Of a DNA stretch of 55,157 bases, positions 41,981 to 50,276 are shown in pieces (position 1 is the first letter of the stretch; each line of letters begins with the position of its first letter). Below the pieces are notes generated by a model. The model saw only the letters and a list, made by a program, of their open reading frames with translations, was not told the origin of the DNA and made no database searches. Both the position numbers and the translations under genes were made by a program. The stretch comes from Lentisphaeraceae bacterium (GTDB taxonomy: Bacteria; Verrucomicrobiota; Kiritimatiellia; RFP12; DVOR01), in assembly GCA_004555175.1 (NCBI GenBank), contig SFJE01000015.1, positions 1-55,157 of the forward strand. Direction: 5' to 3'.

Positions 41981-43660
41981 ATGATGACAACGAGACGAGA
42001 CTTCCTGAAGGCGACGGGCTGCGGTTTGGCGATGGGCGCTGCGGTGGCAGCCGCCCCGGTATTGGCACAGGCCCCGGCCAAGAAGCGGCCGAACATCCTC
42101 TTTATTATGACCGATGACCACGCGGCGCACGCAATCACGGCCTATGGTTCGCGCATTAACAAGACGCCGAACCTGGACCGTCTGGCCACCGAGGGCGCGC
42201 TTTTCCAGGATGTTTTTGTGACGAACTCGATTTGCGCCCCGTCGCGCGCGTGCATTCTCACTGGGATGTACAGCTGCCAGAATGGTGTGCCTACCTTCAA
42301 CGATCTCTCCCCGAAGATTAAGACCGTGGGCGGGACCTTGCGCGAGAGCGGCTACTACACCGCGATGCTCGGCAAGTGGCACATGGGCGGCGTCCACACC
42401 ATGCGCGATAGCGATTGGGACCGTTGGGCGATTTACCAGTGGCAGGGGGTCTACTTCGATCCCTTCTTCCTGACTAACGCGGCCAAGTGCCCGCGCGGCT
42501 TTGAGGGGAACCTGGATGCAAACAAGGGGCGGATCTCCTTCCCCGGCGAATACGCCACCGAGAACCTCACGCGCGTGACCAAGAGCGTCATCGATGAGGC
42601 CGTGGAGCAGGATAAGCCCTTCTGCGTCTTTATGCTGCACAAGGCCCCGCACCGCAACTGGTTGCCGAGCCCGAAGTATAAGGCCGCCTTCCGCGCCAAG
42701 ACCTTGGCCGATATTCCTTGCCCAGATACGATTTTCGATGACTTCAAGGGGCGCGCCTCGCCCATCAAGCGCACGGCCATGACCCTTGAGCACCACATGC
42801 GTATCGAGGAAGACCTTAAGCTCACCGAGTACTTCTCCGAGGGCGGGCAGTTCCCGGGGGTCGACCCCGCGCAGTACAAGAGCGGCGAGAGCCGCGGCCG
42901 CTGGCCGAAGGAGTTGCGCGACGAGCAGGGGTTGAGCGCCGACGAGCGCGAGCGCCGCCGCCGTGAGCGTATCAAGCTCTCCTACCTGCGTTATATGCAG
43001 GATTACCTCGCCTGCGTGCAGAGCGTGGATGATAGCGTCGGCGAAATGCTCGACTACCTCAAGGCCAAGGGGCTTGATGAGAACACCATCGTTATTTACA
43101 CCGCAGACCAGGGCTTCTTCCTCGGCGACCACGGCCTCTACGACAAGCGCTTTATGATGGAAGAGACCCTCAAAATGCCCTTCCTGGTGCGTTGGCCGGC
43201 CGCCGTCAAGCCTGGCACGGTCAATACCGACCTCATCACCAATGTCGACTTTGCGGCCTTCTTCGCCGATGCCGCCGGGGCTCCGCAGCCGGCCAACTGG
43301 CAGGGGCGTTCCTTCCTGCCTAACATTACCACCGGCACGCCGAAGGATTGGCGCAAGAGCTTCTACTACCGCTACTACATCGAGGGCGGAGAGCACAACA
43401 CCCCCGCCCATTATGGCGTGCGCACCCCGCGCTACAAGCTCATCCGCTACTACAAGGTGGACGAGTGGGAGCTCTTTGACCTGAAGAAGGACCCTGAGGA
43501 GCTCGAGAATGTCTACGGCAAGCGCGAGTATGCCAAGGTGACCGAGACGCTCAAGAACGAGCTCTTCCGCCTGAAGAACTCCCTCGGCGATGCCGATCAG
43601 TACTACGATTGCGGCGAGTATGACACCCGCCACCGCATTGATAACAGCCTCTTTGAATAA
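41981..43660 (+). CDS. Tat-exported type I sulfatase
   Basis: A 559-residue formylglycine-dependent sulfatase. A twin-arginine signal (TTRRDFLKATG, then AVAAAPVLAQA) sends it folded across the inner membrane. Metal-binding FIMTDDH opens the domain; Cys85 in ICAPSRACILTG is the residue converted to formylglycine (C-x-P-S-R), so a maturase is required. LGKWHMGG and YTADQGFFLGDHGLYDKR complete the active site. It resembles sulfatases acting on sulfated glycans, such as mucin or algal polymers; the substrate is not determinable. The ATG has a GGAG site 5 bases upstream. The CBM9-like gene follows after 14 bases. Confidence 0.92.
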   Translation: MMTTRRDFLKATGCGLAMGAAVAAAPVLAQAPAKKRPNILFIMTDDHAAHAITAYGSRINKTPNLDRLATEGALFQDVFVTNSICAPSRACILTGMYSCQNGVPTFNDLSPKIKTVGGTLRESGYYTAMLGKWHMGGVHTMRDSDWDRWAIYQWQGVYFDPFFLTNAAKCPRGFEGNLDANKGRISFPGEYATENLTRVTKSVIDEAVEQDKPFCVFMLHKAPHRNWLPSPKYKAAFRAKTLADIPCPDTIFDDFKGRASPIKRTAMTLEHHMRIEEDLKLTEYFSEGGQFPGVDPAQYKSGESRGRWPKELRDEQGLSADERERRRRERIKLSYLRYMQDYLACVQSVDDSVGEMLDYLKAKGLDENTIVIYTADQGFFLGDHGLYDKRFMMEETLKMPFLVRWPAAVKPGTVNTDLITNVDFAAFFADAAGAPQPANWQGRSFLPNITTGTPKDWRKSFYYRYYIEGGEHNTPAHYGVRTPRYKLIRYYKVDEWELFDLKKDPEELENVYGKREYAKVTETLKNELFRLKNSLGDADQYYDCGEYDTRHRIDNSLFE

Positions 43661-43674
43661 CGTAAGGAGATCCT

Positions 43675-44349
43675 ATGCGCACTGAATACACGATTAACAA
43701 GGTCGATCGTCTGCCGGACTTCGACCCCGAAGACCCCATCTGGCAGAAGGCCGAAGCCGGCGAGTTCGCCTACTGGCACGAGAAGAGCTCCGAGCATCAC
43801 CCCGCCACCGTCCTGCGCGCCCTGCACGATGGCAATGACATCATGCTCTACTGGCAGGTGGCTGATCGCTATGTCCGCATCGTTCACACCGCTCTCAATT
43901 CGATGGTCTGCGAGGATGCGTGCGTGGAAGCCTTCCTCCAGCCCCTGAAGATCGAGAAGGGATACATCAACCTCGAGATTAACGCCGGCGGCTGCATCCA
44001 CTCTTCGCACATCCGTAACTGGACCCGCGCGCCCGGCGGCTTCGCCGACTTCGAGTATGTGGCCAAGGATACCATCCGTAAGCTCACCGCCAAGGGTAAC
44101 CTCCCGCAGGTCATCGACCCCGAGACCGCCGAGCCGACCGCCTGGTGGATGATTGTTCGCATCCCGCGCGCCTACCTTGAGAGCATCTTTGGTCCGCTGG
44201 GCGATCTCTCCGGTCAGACCTGGCAGGGTAACTTCTGCAAGTGCGCCGATTGCTCTAGCCGCCCGCACTGGGGAACCTTGATGCCCCAGAGCCCCGAGCT
44301 GAACTTCCACGTGCCGAAGTACTTTAGCCCCATCAAATTCGGGAAGTAA
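43675..44349 (+). CDS. CBM9-like carbohydrate-binding protein
   Basis: A 224-residue protein without a visible signal peptide. It begins with the pattern of family 9-like binding modules (LPDFDPEDPIWQKAEAGEF, then TVLRALHDGNDIMLYWQVAD, and GYINLEINAGGCIH) and ends with WQGNFCKCADCSSRPHWGTL and FHVPKYFSPIKF, typical of stand-alone CBM9-like/DOMON-like proteins. It is likely co-transcribed with the sulfatase, so a role in recognising or sensing the same glycan is plausible. The lack of an export signal is puzzling for such a role. Confidence 0.75.
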   Translation: MRTEYTINKVDRLPDFDPEDPIWQKAEAGEFAYWHEKSSEHHPATVLRALHDGNDIMLYWQVADRYVRIVHTALNSMVCEDACVEAFLQPLKIEKGYINLEINAGGCIHSSHIRNWTRAPGGFADFEYVAKDTIRKLTAKGNLPQVIDPETAEPTAWWMIVRIPRAYLESIFGPLGDLSGQTWQGNFCKCADCSSRPHWGTLMPQSPELNFHVPKYFSPIKFGK

Positions 44350-44358
44350 CCCCTCGCA

Positions 44359-44382
44359 CGGCGCCCGGAAAACCGGGCGCCG
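44359..44382 (+). terminator. GC-rich hairpin after the sulfatase operon
   Basis: CGGCGCCCGG and CCGGGCGCCG flank a loop of AAAA: ten perfect pairs. The tail (ATTGCTCT) is poor in T, so it may be a weak or factor-assisted terminator. Confidence 0.55.
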
Positions 44383-44400
44383 ATTGCTCTACGCTGCACA

Positions 44401-45432
44401 ATGCCCCCCGAATGCCCGAAAGCCGCCCCCTGGACCGAGGCCGACCTTTTGGCCGCGCTCACCGCGCCCGATGCCGAGGCCCTCTTCACCCGCGCTCACG
44501 CCCTGCGGCTGCAGACCAAGGGTAACGCCGTCTTCCTGCGTGGGCTGGTCGAACTCTCGAGTATCTGCGCGCGAGATTGCCTCTATTGCGGGATGCGCCG
44601 GAGCAATCTGAACGCCCACCGCTATGCGATGGACGATGACGAAATCCTCGCCTGCGCCAGCCTGGCCCAGCAGCTCGACTTTGGCACCGTGGTTCTCCAA
44701 GCCGGCGAGTGCCCGCAGTTGTGGACGCGCGAGCGGGTGGCCGAGCTGGTCCGGCGGATTAAGGGTGAGACCGGCCAGCGCGTCACCCTCTCCCTCGGCG
44801 AACGCTCCGAGGCCGATACCGCCGCCTGGCGGGCCGCCGGGGCCGATCGCTACCTCTTGCGCTTCGAGACCTCCGACCGCGCCCTCTTTACGCACATTCA
44901 CCCGGGGGCCGAGACCACGCCTGGGGGGGAGCACCCGCGCCTGGCACAACTGCGCCGAATGAAGGCGCAGGGCTATGAAATTGGTAGCGGCGTGATGGTC
45001 GGCTTGCCCGGGCAGACGCTCCGCTCTGTCGCGCGCGACCTGCTACTCTTCCGCGAACTGGCGCTGGACATGGTCGGCCTCGGGCCCTATATTCCGCACC
45101 CGGAAACGCCCCTGGGCCGCGAGGCTACGCCCTCGGAGGTGCCCGCAACGGTCGACTTTACCTGCCGTTGTTACGCCCTCGCGCGCCTGCTTCTGCCCCA
45201 CGCCAACATCCCCTCCACCACCGCCCTCTCCACCATCGATCCCGTTCACGGCCGCGAACGCGGCCTCACCTCCGGCGCCAACGTCTTTATGCCCAACCTC
45301 ACTCCCGCCAACCGCCGCGAGGGCTATCTCATCTATCCCGGCAAGATCTGCGTCCGCGCCCCCGAAGCCGATAGCCTCAGCGCCCTGCATGCGCTCTTCG
45401 CCAAGCTCGGCCTACGCCACGTCAGTGCCTAA
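44401..45432 (+). CDS. hydE: [FeFe]-hydrogenase H-cluster maturase HydE (radical SAM)
   Basis: A 343-residue radical SAM protein. CARDCLYCGMR has the Cys56-x-x-x-Cys60-x-x-Cys63 cluster motif, and VVLQAGECPQLW, LRFETSDRALFTHIHPG, GYEIGSGVMVGLPGQT and GPYIPHPETPLG match HydE, which works with HydF and HydG to build the hydrogenase active site. HydF, HydG and the hydrogenase itself are not in the window. PylB and BioB are relatives, but the motifs favour HydE. The ATG directly follows a hairpin and has no obvious ribosome binding site, so the start is uncertain. Its presence implies fermentative hydrogen metabolism. Confidence 0.88.
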   Translation: MPPECPKAAPWTEADLLAALTAPDAEALFTRAHALRLQTKGNAVFLRGLVELSSICARDCLYCGMRRSNLNAHRYAMDDDEILACASLAQQLDFGTVVLQAGECPQLWTRERVAELVRRIKGETGQRVTLSLGERSEADTAAWRAAGADRYLLRFETSDRALFTHIHPGAETTPGGEHPRLAQLRRMKAQGYEIGSGVMVGLPGQTLRSVARDLLLFRELALDMVGLGPYIPHPETPLGREATPSEVPATVDFTCRCYALARLLLPHANIPSTTALSTIDPVHGRERGLTSGANVFMPNLTPANRREGYLIYPGKICVRAPEADSLSALHALFAKLGLRHVSA

Positions 45433-45469
45433 CTTGAGGCGAAAAAGTGCGCTTTTTTGCAGAAAATGC

Positions 45470-45498
45470 TTGCAAGGCGCATAAACGTGTGCTACAAT
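45470..45498 (+). promoter_or_regulatory. Promoter of the tRNA genes
   Basis: TTGCAA (45470-45475), 17 bases, then TACAAT (45493-45498). The mature tRNA-Gly begins 21 bases downstream. Confidence 0.8.
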
Positions 45499-45518
45499 TG
45501 CCCCCGTTTTTTGAGCGT

Positions 45519-45594
45519 GCGAACTTAGCTCAATTGGCAGAGCTCCACCTTGCCAAGGTGGAGGTTGAGGGTTCGAGTCCCTTAGTTCGCTCCA
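45519..45594 (+). tRNA. tRNA-Gly (anticodon GCC)
   Basis: Acceptor arm GCGAACT pairs with AGTTCGC. The anticodon loop TTGCCAA lies in a CCACC/GGTGG stem; the T arm has GGTTCGAGT. CCA is encoded at 45592-45594. The length is 76 bases. Confidence 0.95.
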
Positions 45595-45680
45595 TCCTTA
45601 TGGGGGTGTAGCTCAGTAAGGTGGAGGTTGAGGGTTCGAGTCCCTTAGTTCGCTCCATTCTTCCGGGGGTGTAGCTCAGT
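45555..45680 (+). repeat. Tandem 63-base duplication across the tRNA genes
   Basis: 45555-45617 and 45618-45680 match at 60 of 63 positions. Each copy runs from the anticodon stem of tRNA-Gly through its 3' end and spacer into the first 16 or so bases of tRNA-Lys. Confidence 0.93.
45602..45657 (+). pseudogene. Chimeric tRNA remnant (5' tRNA-Lys, 3' tRNA-Gly)
   Basis: The first 16 bases match the start of tRNA-Lys and the remaining 40 match the 3' half of tRNA-Gly, including CCA. The anticodon loop and half of the D arm are absent, so it cannot be a working tRNA. It is the product of the 63-base duplication. Confidence 0.88.
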
Positions 45681-45740
45681 TGGTAGAGCAAGTGACTCTT
45701 AATCACTGGGTCCACGGTTCGAGCCCGTGCACCCCTACCA
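45665..45740 (+). tRNA. tRNA-Lys (anticodon CTT)
   Basis: Acceptor arm GGGGGTG pairs with CACCCCT, with a terminal G-T. The D arm is GCTCAGTTGGTAGAGC. The anticodon stem-loop is AGTGA-CTCTTAA-TCACT, the T arm CACGG-TTCGAGC-CCGTG. CCA is encoded at 45738-45740. The length is 76 bases. Confidence 0.95.
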
Positions 45741-45773
45741 TTCAAGGAAGAGACCGACAGTTTAGAAGCAGGA

Positions 45774-45800
45774 AAGGGACGCGTAAGCGCCCCCTTTTTT
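45774..45800 (+). terminator. Terminator of the tRNA transcript
   Basis: AAAGGG-A-CGC pairs with GCG-CCCCTTT around a GTAA loop and is followed by TTTTTT. It lies between the tRNAs and the convergent minus-strand operon. Confidence 0.75.
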
Positions 45801-45825
45801 GTATTGGTGTGGGAAGACGGCGCGC

Positions 45826-47754
45826 TTAGGGGGCGGTGGCGCCGGCGGAGAGAACGGGAAGGACGGCCGTGCGGAGGGTTTCATCGAGATCAAAGAGGGC
45901 GAAGCCGCGGCATTTGGCGCGGCGGGCCGCCTGGATTTGATCGAGCACCTGGAGGGGGCCCAGACGGCTCTCGGCGGCGGTGACGCCAATGCCGCTGATG
46001 ATTTTGGCGGCGAGGCGGGGATCGGCGGTTTGGGTGCCGAGCCAGTCGGCGAGTTTGGCGGGGTCCTCGGTGTAGTTCATCGGGAGGGCGCTATCAAGCA
46101 AGCCGGTGCGTAACCAGGAGAGCCAGTCTTGCCCCACGCTATCGACGCAGGCCGGGTATTTGCCGTAGACAGCGGCGGAAAGTTCAAGGCGCGGGCGGTT
46201 GAGGCGGAGCCAAGCGCGGATCTCCTGGACGGCGTCGGTCATCTTGCCGGCGCGCCAGCGGAGGAAGTCTTCGCGCTTGGCGCCGTTGGCCTCGGTGATG
46301 CAGGCGGGCCAGTTGGCGGCCTTGCCGCGCTCGGCCTCGTAGCGGGCGCGGACACGTGGGCCAAGGCTCTGGGGGAGGCCAGGGAAGCGGATAAAGTCGA
46401 GATGGATGCCGTCGAGGGCGTAGCCGGTGGCCAATTCGCGCACGGTATCGAGGAGGCGCTTGCGGACTTCGGGGTGGGTGGGGTCGAGCCACTGCTGGTC
46501 GTTACCCTGGGCATCTTGCAGGAGCCAGGCGCGGTCGGCGGCTTGCTTGTGGATGGTGGCGTTTGCGGCGCGTTCCAGGGAGAAGCAGAGGATCCAGGCA
46601 TGGACGCGCAGCCCCTCTTTACGGCAGGCGGCGATGGCCTGGGAGAGGGCATCTTCGGTGCCGCGTTGGGGCAGGATCTTGGAGGGATAGAGCGCGAAGC
46701 CGCCGCCGGCCACATTCACATAGACGTCGGTGATGCCGTGGCTCGCGAGTAGCTTGGCCGTGCGCGGCCAGTCGCCAGGGTAGAGCCCTTGCCCGGAGTG
46801 ATCCCACACGCCGCAGAACTCCCCGGCGCGCGACCAATAGGTCAGCCCATAGGCGCGGTGGACCAGGTCCCGCAGGTCTGCCACCGCCTGATAGGCCCCG
46901 GCGGAATCCTCCTTCAGCCGGGTCTCGACCGCTTTGCGCTGCCGATCAATCAACTGCTGGATGGCAGCAATCTGCCGCTTGCGGGCGGCGAGCTCGGTGC
47001 GTGAGTGCAGGTAGCGCGGAGATCCTTCGCGGATACGATCCGCCAGACCGTTGAGCTCGGGGAGCGTTTGCGCGTAGAGGTGGCGTGCGGCCTTGCGCCA
47101 GGTGCCGGGGACGGCCTCGGCGGCCATTGCCAGAAGGAGGAGTTGCTTGCCGCGTTCGTCGCCATCGCCGGAGAGGATGTGCGTCATCCAATAGGAGTTT
47201 GCGCGCACGCGCCACCAAGCCACCTCCGTGCGCTTTCCCGCGCGGTTGCACCACCAAGCCATTGGTCGGGCGCCGCCATCCTTTGCGCGCACGGTAAAGA
47301 GATTGGTGCTCGTTTGCAGGATTTCGATGGGCGCGCCCTTTGGCCGTTCGCTCTCGAAGCTCATCCGGCTCCAGTCTCCCCGGTCACTGCGCACATAACT
47401 CCCCAGCGTCAACCCAAAGAGGTTCGCCAGCGGCTCGGAGGCCGAGTAGCAGACCGCAAAGCGCGCGCCGCGCCCCAACTGCGTTCGCACGGCGGCGAGA
47501 ACGCGCTCGGGCGGGGCGTAGCAATCGACCATCACGGCTAGGCGCAGATCTCGCTGCGCGGCCAATGCCCCATCTGCCACGAGCTCCGCTTCAATGCCCG
47601 CTTCGGCATACCAGCGCTGAACGTGCCCGGCGAGCGCCTTGGCATAACGCCGCTCGCTTTCGGGCACCGACAACTCGGCATAGACCACTGCCACTGCGGC
47701 AGAGCGCAGCACCAGGGCAAAGAGAATAGAACAGAGAAGTAGTAGCCCGCGCAA
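45826..47754 (-). CDS. Exported GHL10 (DUF187)-type glycosyl hydrolase-like protein
   Basis: A 642-residue protein with a signal peptide (about 1-21, LRSAAVAVVYA). Residues 1-300 are an unassigned N-terminal region with a helical stretch near 265-300. Residues about 310-620 match the glycosyl-hydrolase-like 10 barrel: GVWDHSGQGLYPGDW, HGITDVYVNVAGGG, GLRVHAWILCFS, WLDPTHPEVRKRLL and the candidate catalytic stretch DGIHLDFIRFPG. Members such as YngK are thought to act on cell-envelope or other glycans; the substrate is unknown. It begins 3 bases after infA, an odd partner, and is the last gene of the minus-strand run. Confidence 0.82.
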   Translation of the reverse strand: MRGLLLLCSILFALVLRSAAVAVVYAELSVPESERRYAKALAGHVQRWYAEAGIEAELVADGALAAQRDLRLAVMVDCYAPPERVLAAVRTQLGRGARFAVCYSASEPLANLFGLTLGSYVRSDRGDWSRMSFESERPKGAPIEILQTSTNLFTVRAKDGGARPMAWWCNRAGKRTEVAWWRVRANSYWMTHILSGDGDERGKQLLLLAMAAEAVPGTWRKAARHLYAQTLPELNGLADRIREGSPRYLHSRTELAARKRQIAAIQQLIDRQRKAVETRLKEDSAGAYQAVADLRDLVHRAYGLTYWSRAGEFCGVWDHSGQGLYPGDWPRTAKLLASHGITDVYVNVAGGGFALYPSKILPQRGTEDALSQAIAACRKEGLRVHAWILCFSLERAANATIHKQAADRAWLLQDAQGNDQQWLDPTHPEVRKRLLDTVRELATGYALDGIHLDFIRFPGLPQSLGPRVRARYEAERGKAANWPACITEANGAKREDFLRWRAGKMTDAVQEIRAWLRLNRPRLELSAAVYGKYPACVDSVGQDWLSWLRTGLLDSALPMNYTEDPAKLADWLGTQTADPRLAAKIISGIGVTAAESRLGPLQVLDQIQAARRAKCRGFALFDLDETLRTAVLPVLSAGATAP

Positions 47755-47757
47755 GAC

Positions 47758-47979
47758 TTAGGCCTTGTGGCGGAAGATGATCCGGCCCTTGGTCAGGTCG
47801 TAGGGCGAGATCTCCAGCGTCACCTTGTCGCCGGAGGCAATTTTAATCGAGAACTTACGCATCTTTCCCGAGACGTGCGCCAGCACCTCGTGCCCATTTT
47901 CCAGGCGCACTCGATACATCGAGGCCGGGAGGACCTTTACTACCACGCCAATTACTTCAATCGCATCATCACTCGCCAT
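47758..47979 (-). CDS. infA: Translation initiation factor IF-1
   Basis: A 73-residue OB-fold protein that binds the ribosomal A site during initiation. IEVIGVVVKVLPASMYRVRL, NGHEVLAHVSGKMRKFSIKI, GDKVTLEISPYDLTKGRIIFRHK match the family nearly throughout. It has its own promoter at 48013-48041 and an AAGGAAG site. It is 3 bases from the glycosyl-hydrolase-like gene. Confidence 0.97.
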   Translation of the reverse strand: MASDDAIEVIGVVVKVLPASMYRVRLENGHEVLAHVSGKMRKFSIKIASGDKVTLEISPYDLTKGRIIFRHKA

Positions 47980-48012
47980 GAACGCTTCCTTTTAGGGTGT
48001 AAGATGTTGCGT

Positions 48013-48041
48013 AGCATAGCATAACTCATTCTACTGCGCAA
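48013..48041 (-). promoter_or_regulatory. Promoter of infA
   Basis: Read on the minus strand: TTGCGC (48041-48036), 17 bases, then TATGCT (48018-48013). The infA start is at 47979. Confidence 0.78.
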
Positions 48042-48071
48042 ATTGCCGCCGGGAAATCCCGCGTTACCGCG

Positions 48072-48518
48072 TTACGGCGCTAGGCAGAGGCCGGCGGGCG
48101 GCTCGGAGGTGGTGTGCCCTGCGTAGGGATCGAGCCAGAGGATCTTGGTGCCGGAGGGGAGTTGAAGCTCGTAGTGGTCGAGGATATGCCCGGGGGTGGG
48201 GGTGAGCCCAAGGGCGTTGCGGAGGCGGTCGAGGAGGCCTGGGGGCGGGGTGGGTTCGGTAGCCAAGGTGAGCCGGCGTTTAACGGCACCGAGGCGGCGG
48301 TAGGGAACGGGCTGACCTTCGGGGGTGCGCAGGCGGTCGAGGTAGTCGAGCGAGTCGAGGATGGAGGCCATCGGGAGGGGATACTCCATTGAATAGCCCC
48401 AGGGGAGTGGATCGGGAAGATACGGATCGGTTAGCGGCCGGGGCAAGCGAGCCGTGCACCCGGCACAAAGCAGGGCGCACGGTAGCAGGAGGGTAATCAA
48501 GCCCCGGCGGTGAATCAT
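48072..48518 (-). CDS. Lipoprotein of unknown function
   Basis: A 148-residue protein with a lipoprotein signal ending in the lipobox LCAGC (Cys about residue 21). The mature part is Pro/Leu-rich, and a C-terminal segment LPSGTKILWLDPYAGHTTSE looks like a small beta unit. I recognise no family. It overlaps trxB by 4 bases, so the two are co-translated. Confidence 0.65.
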   Translation of the reverse strand: MIHRRGLITLLLPCALLCAGCTARLPRPLTDPYLPDPLPWGYSMEYPLPMASILDSLDYLDRLRTPEGQPVPYRRLGAVKRRLTLATEPTPPPGLLDRLRNALGLTPTPGHILDHYELQLPSGTKILWLDPYAGHTTSEPPAGLCLAP

Positions 48519-49435
48519 TCGGCAGCGAGGAGGTAGCGCTCGGCCTCAAGGGCGGCCATTGCACCGCTGCCGGCGGCGATGATGGCTTGCTTGTAGGCGG
48601 GGTCCTGCGCGTCGCCGGCGGCAAAGACCCCTTCGGCGGAGGTCTTGACGCCGTGGGTGACGATGTAACCGTGGGGATCGAGTTCGATAGCGCCTTGAAG
48701 GCAGGCAGTGTTGGGGGTGTGGCCGATGGCGACAAAGAGGGCGCTGACGCTCAGGCGGCGCTCTTCGCCGGTGAGGGTGTTGCGCAGGTGTAGCGCTTCG
48801 ACGGCGCCTTTGGCGGGATCTTCAACGTCCGTGATGACGGTGTTCCAGCAGGGGACGATGTTGGGGGTGGCGAGGACGCGGTCGGCCATCACCTTGCTGG
48901 CGCGGAGGGTGTCGCGGCGGTGAATGAGGGTGACCTTGCTGCAGAGCTTGGCGAGGAAGAGGGCATCTTCGCAGGCGGTGTCGCCGCCGCCGGCCACGGC
49001 CACCTCTTTGCCGCGGAAGAAGGCGCCATCGCAGGTGGCGCAGCCGGAGACACCGTGGCCGATGAGGGCCTGCTCGCTCTCGAGGCCGAGGTAACGGGCG
49101 CTGGCGCCAGTGGCGAGGATGACCGCCCGCGCTTCGAGCGTGCCGGCAACCATCGTCTCGAGTTTCTTGACCGGACCAGAGAAGTCCGCGCCGGTGCACT
49201 CATCCATCTCAAAGATGGCGCCAAAGCGCTCGGCTTGGCGGCGCATGGCGGTGACGAGTTCGTAGCCGTTGATGGGGGTTTCGAAGCCGGGGAAGTTCTC
49301 AATGTCGGTGGTTTGAGTGAGCTGGCCACCGGGCTGCATCCCTTCCAGGACGAGGGGCTTGAAACCGGCGCGGGCGGCGTAGAGGGCTGCGGTACAGCCG
49401 GCAGGGCCGCTTCCGAGGATAATGAGATCGTGCAT
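48515..49435 (-). CDS. trxB: Thioredoxin reductase
   Basis: A 306-residue FAD/NADPH enzyme that reduces thioredoxin (EC 1.8.1.9). FAD-binding LIILGSGPAGCTAALYAARAG opens the protein; the redox pair Cys132/Cys135 sits in GCATCDGAFF; VAVAGGGDTACEDALFLAK is the NADPH-binding loop and GVFAAGDAQDP the C-terminal FAD motif. Length is typical. It is followed with overlap by a lipoprotein. No thioredoxin gene is nearby, but a thioredoxin-like domain occurs in the protease at 13.8 kb. Confidence 0.95.
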   Translation of the reverse strand: MHDLIILGSGPAGCTAALYAARAGFKPLVLEGMQPGGQLTQTTDIENFPGFETPINGYELVTAMRRQAERFGAIFEMDECTGADFSGPVKKLETMVAGTLEARAVILATGASARYLGLESEQALIGHGVSGCATCDGAFFRGKEVAVAGGGDTACEDALFLAKLCSKVTLIHRRDTLRASKVMADRVLATPNIVPCWNTVITDVEDPAKGAVEALHLRNTLTGEERRLSVSALFVAIGHTPNTACLQGAIELDPHGYIVTHGVKTSAEGVFAAGDAQDPAYKQAIIAAGSGAMAALEAERYLLAAE

Positions 49436-49453
49436 AGGAGTTCTCCAAAAGAA

Positions 49454-49603
49454 TCGACAGTGGACAGTCGACAGTGAACAGTGCGCGGCAAGCCGCGACG
49501 GAGAGAGGTGTGTTAGAAACCGTGGGGAATGTTCTCCCAGACTAACAGGTTACTCGGCGCACGCAGTGCGTCCTGTCGACTGTCAACTATCGACTGTTCA
49601 CTG
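49454..49603. repeat. Inverted pair of GACAGTGAACAG-type repeats
   Basis: Words of the type CGACAGTGGACAG and CGACAGTGAACAG cluster at 49454-49483, and their complements (CTGTCGACTG, CGACTGTTCACTG) at 49572-49603. The two clusters are inverted and could fold together. Related words occur at 52290-52325. The gap 49436-49630 holds no gene. Confidence 0.75.
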
Positions 49604-49630
49604 CCGGCGCGAGCGAAGCACGCGACGCGC

Positions 49631-50254
49631 TTACCAGGTGTGGTCTTTCTTGCCGGTACGCTTGACGATGCGGGTTTCCTTCGCGGCGAGGGTGGTGCCT
49701 GTGGAGACGTCGTTGAAGCGCAGCTGGATGTAGTATTCGTACTGATGGCCGCCGTTGTCGCGCTTGACATCGCGGGCGATGAGCTTGCCAGTGAGGGTGA
49801 AGTCAGGGACCTTGACCTTGCCTTCGGGCTTGAGGGTGGTGGGGTCGAGCTCGTCGCCGGCGGCATCCTCGAAGTCGCGCGTGGTCCAGAGCATCGAATC
49901 CTGGTTCTCGAGTTTGTCAGCGAAGACCGAGGAGACGGTGAAGCGGTCGTCCTCCAAGAGCGCCTCGGAGATGCGGGCGGTGATGACGTCGGTATCGATG
50001 TTCAGGGGGGTGGCGTCAACCACGCGGCCGATGGCGACCACATAGGTCTTGGTAATCGGCGTCTCGCGGATGACCTTGGGGGACTGGAGAATGGTCCGCA
50101 GGGTGTTCTCGGCCGCTTCGGTGAAGTCCTTGTAGTCGAGCCCGGCGACAATCTCAGAGTCGTTGGTCTGGTCGACCAATTCCGTGCGGTCCATACAGCC
50201 GGGCATGGCCAGACCGAGGGCGAGGAGGATCAGGAGGAGGGGGAACTGTTTCAT
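49631..50254 (-). CDS. LpoB-like lipoprotein (penicillin-binding protein activator family), paralogue 1
   Basis: A 207-residue lipoprotein with lipobox AMPGC (Cys about 20). The body follows the LpoB pattern: an Asp/Asn-rich start, GLDYKDFTEAAENTLRTIL, VVAIGRVVDATPLNIDTDVITARISEALL, then PDFTLTGKLIARDVKRDNGGHQYEYYIQL. LpoB-type proteins bind and stimulate class A peptidoglycan synthases from the outer membrane. The start is ATG 50254 with an AAGGAAT site. It is 22 bases after a paralogue and belongs to the same cluster as the COG3014-like protein. Confidence 0.75.
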   Translation of the reverse strand: MKQFPLLLILLALGLAMPGCMDRTELVDQTNDSEIVAGLDYKDFTEAAENTLRTILQSPKVIRETPITKTYVVAIGRVVDATPLNIDTDVITARISEALLEDDRFTVSSVFADKLENQDSMLWTTRDFEDAAGDELDPTTLKPEGKVKVPDFTLTGKLIARDVKRDNGGHQYEYYIQLRFNDVSTGTTLAAKETRIVKRTGKKDHTW

Positions 50255-50276
50255 AGGTGTATTCCTTTCTAAAGTT

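Noticed and set aside
45602..45657. A third functional tRNA gene
   Set aside because: It lacks the anticodon arm and joins pieces of the two neighbours; it is a duplication product.
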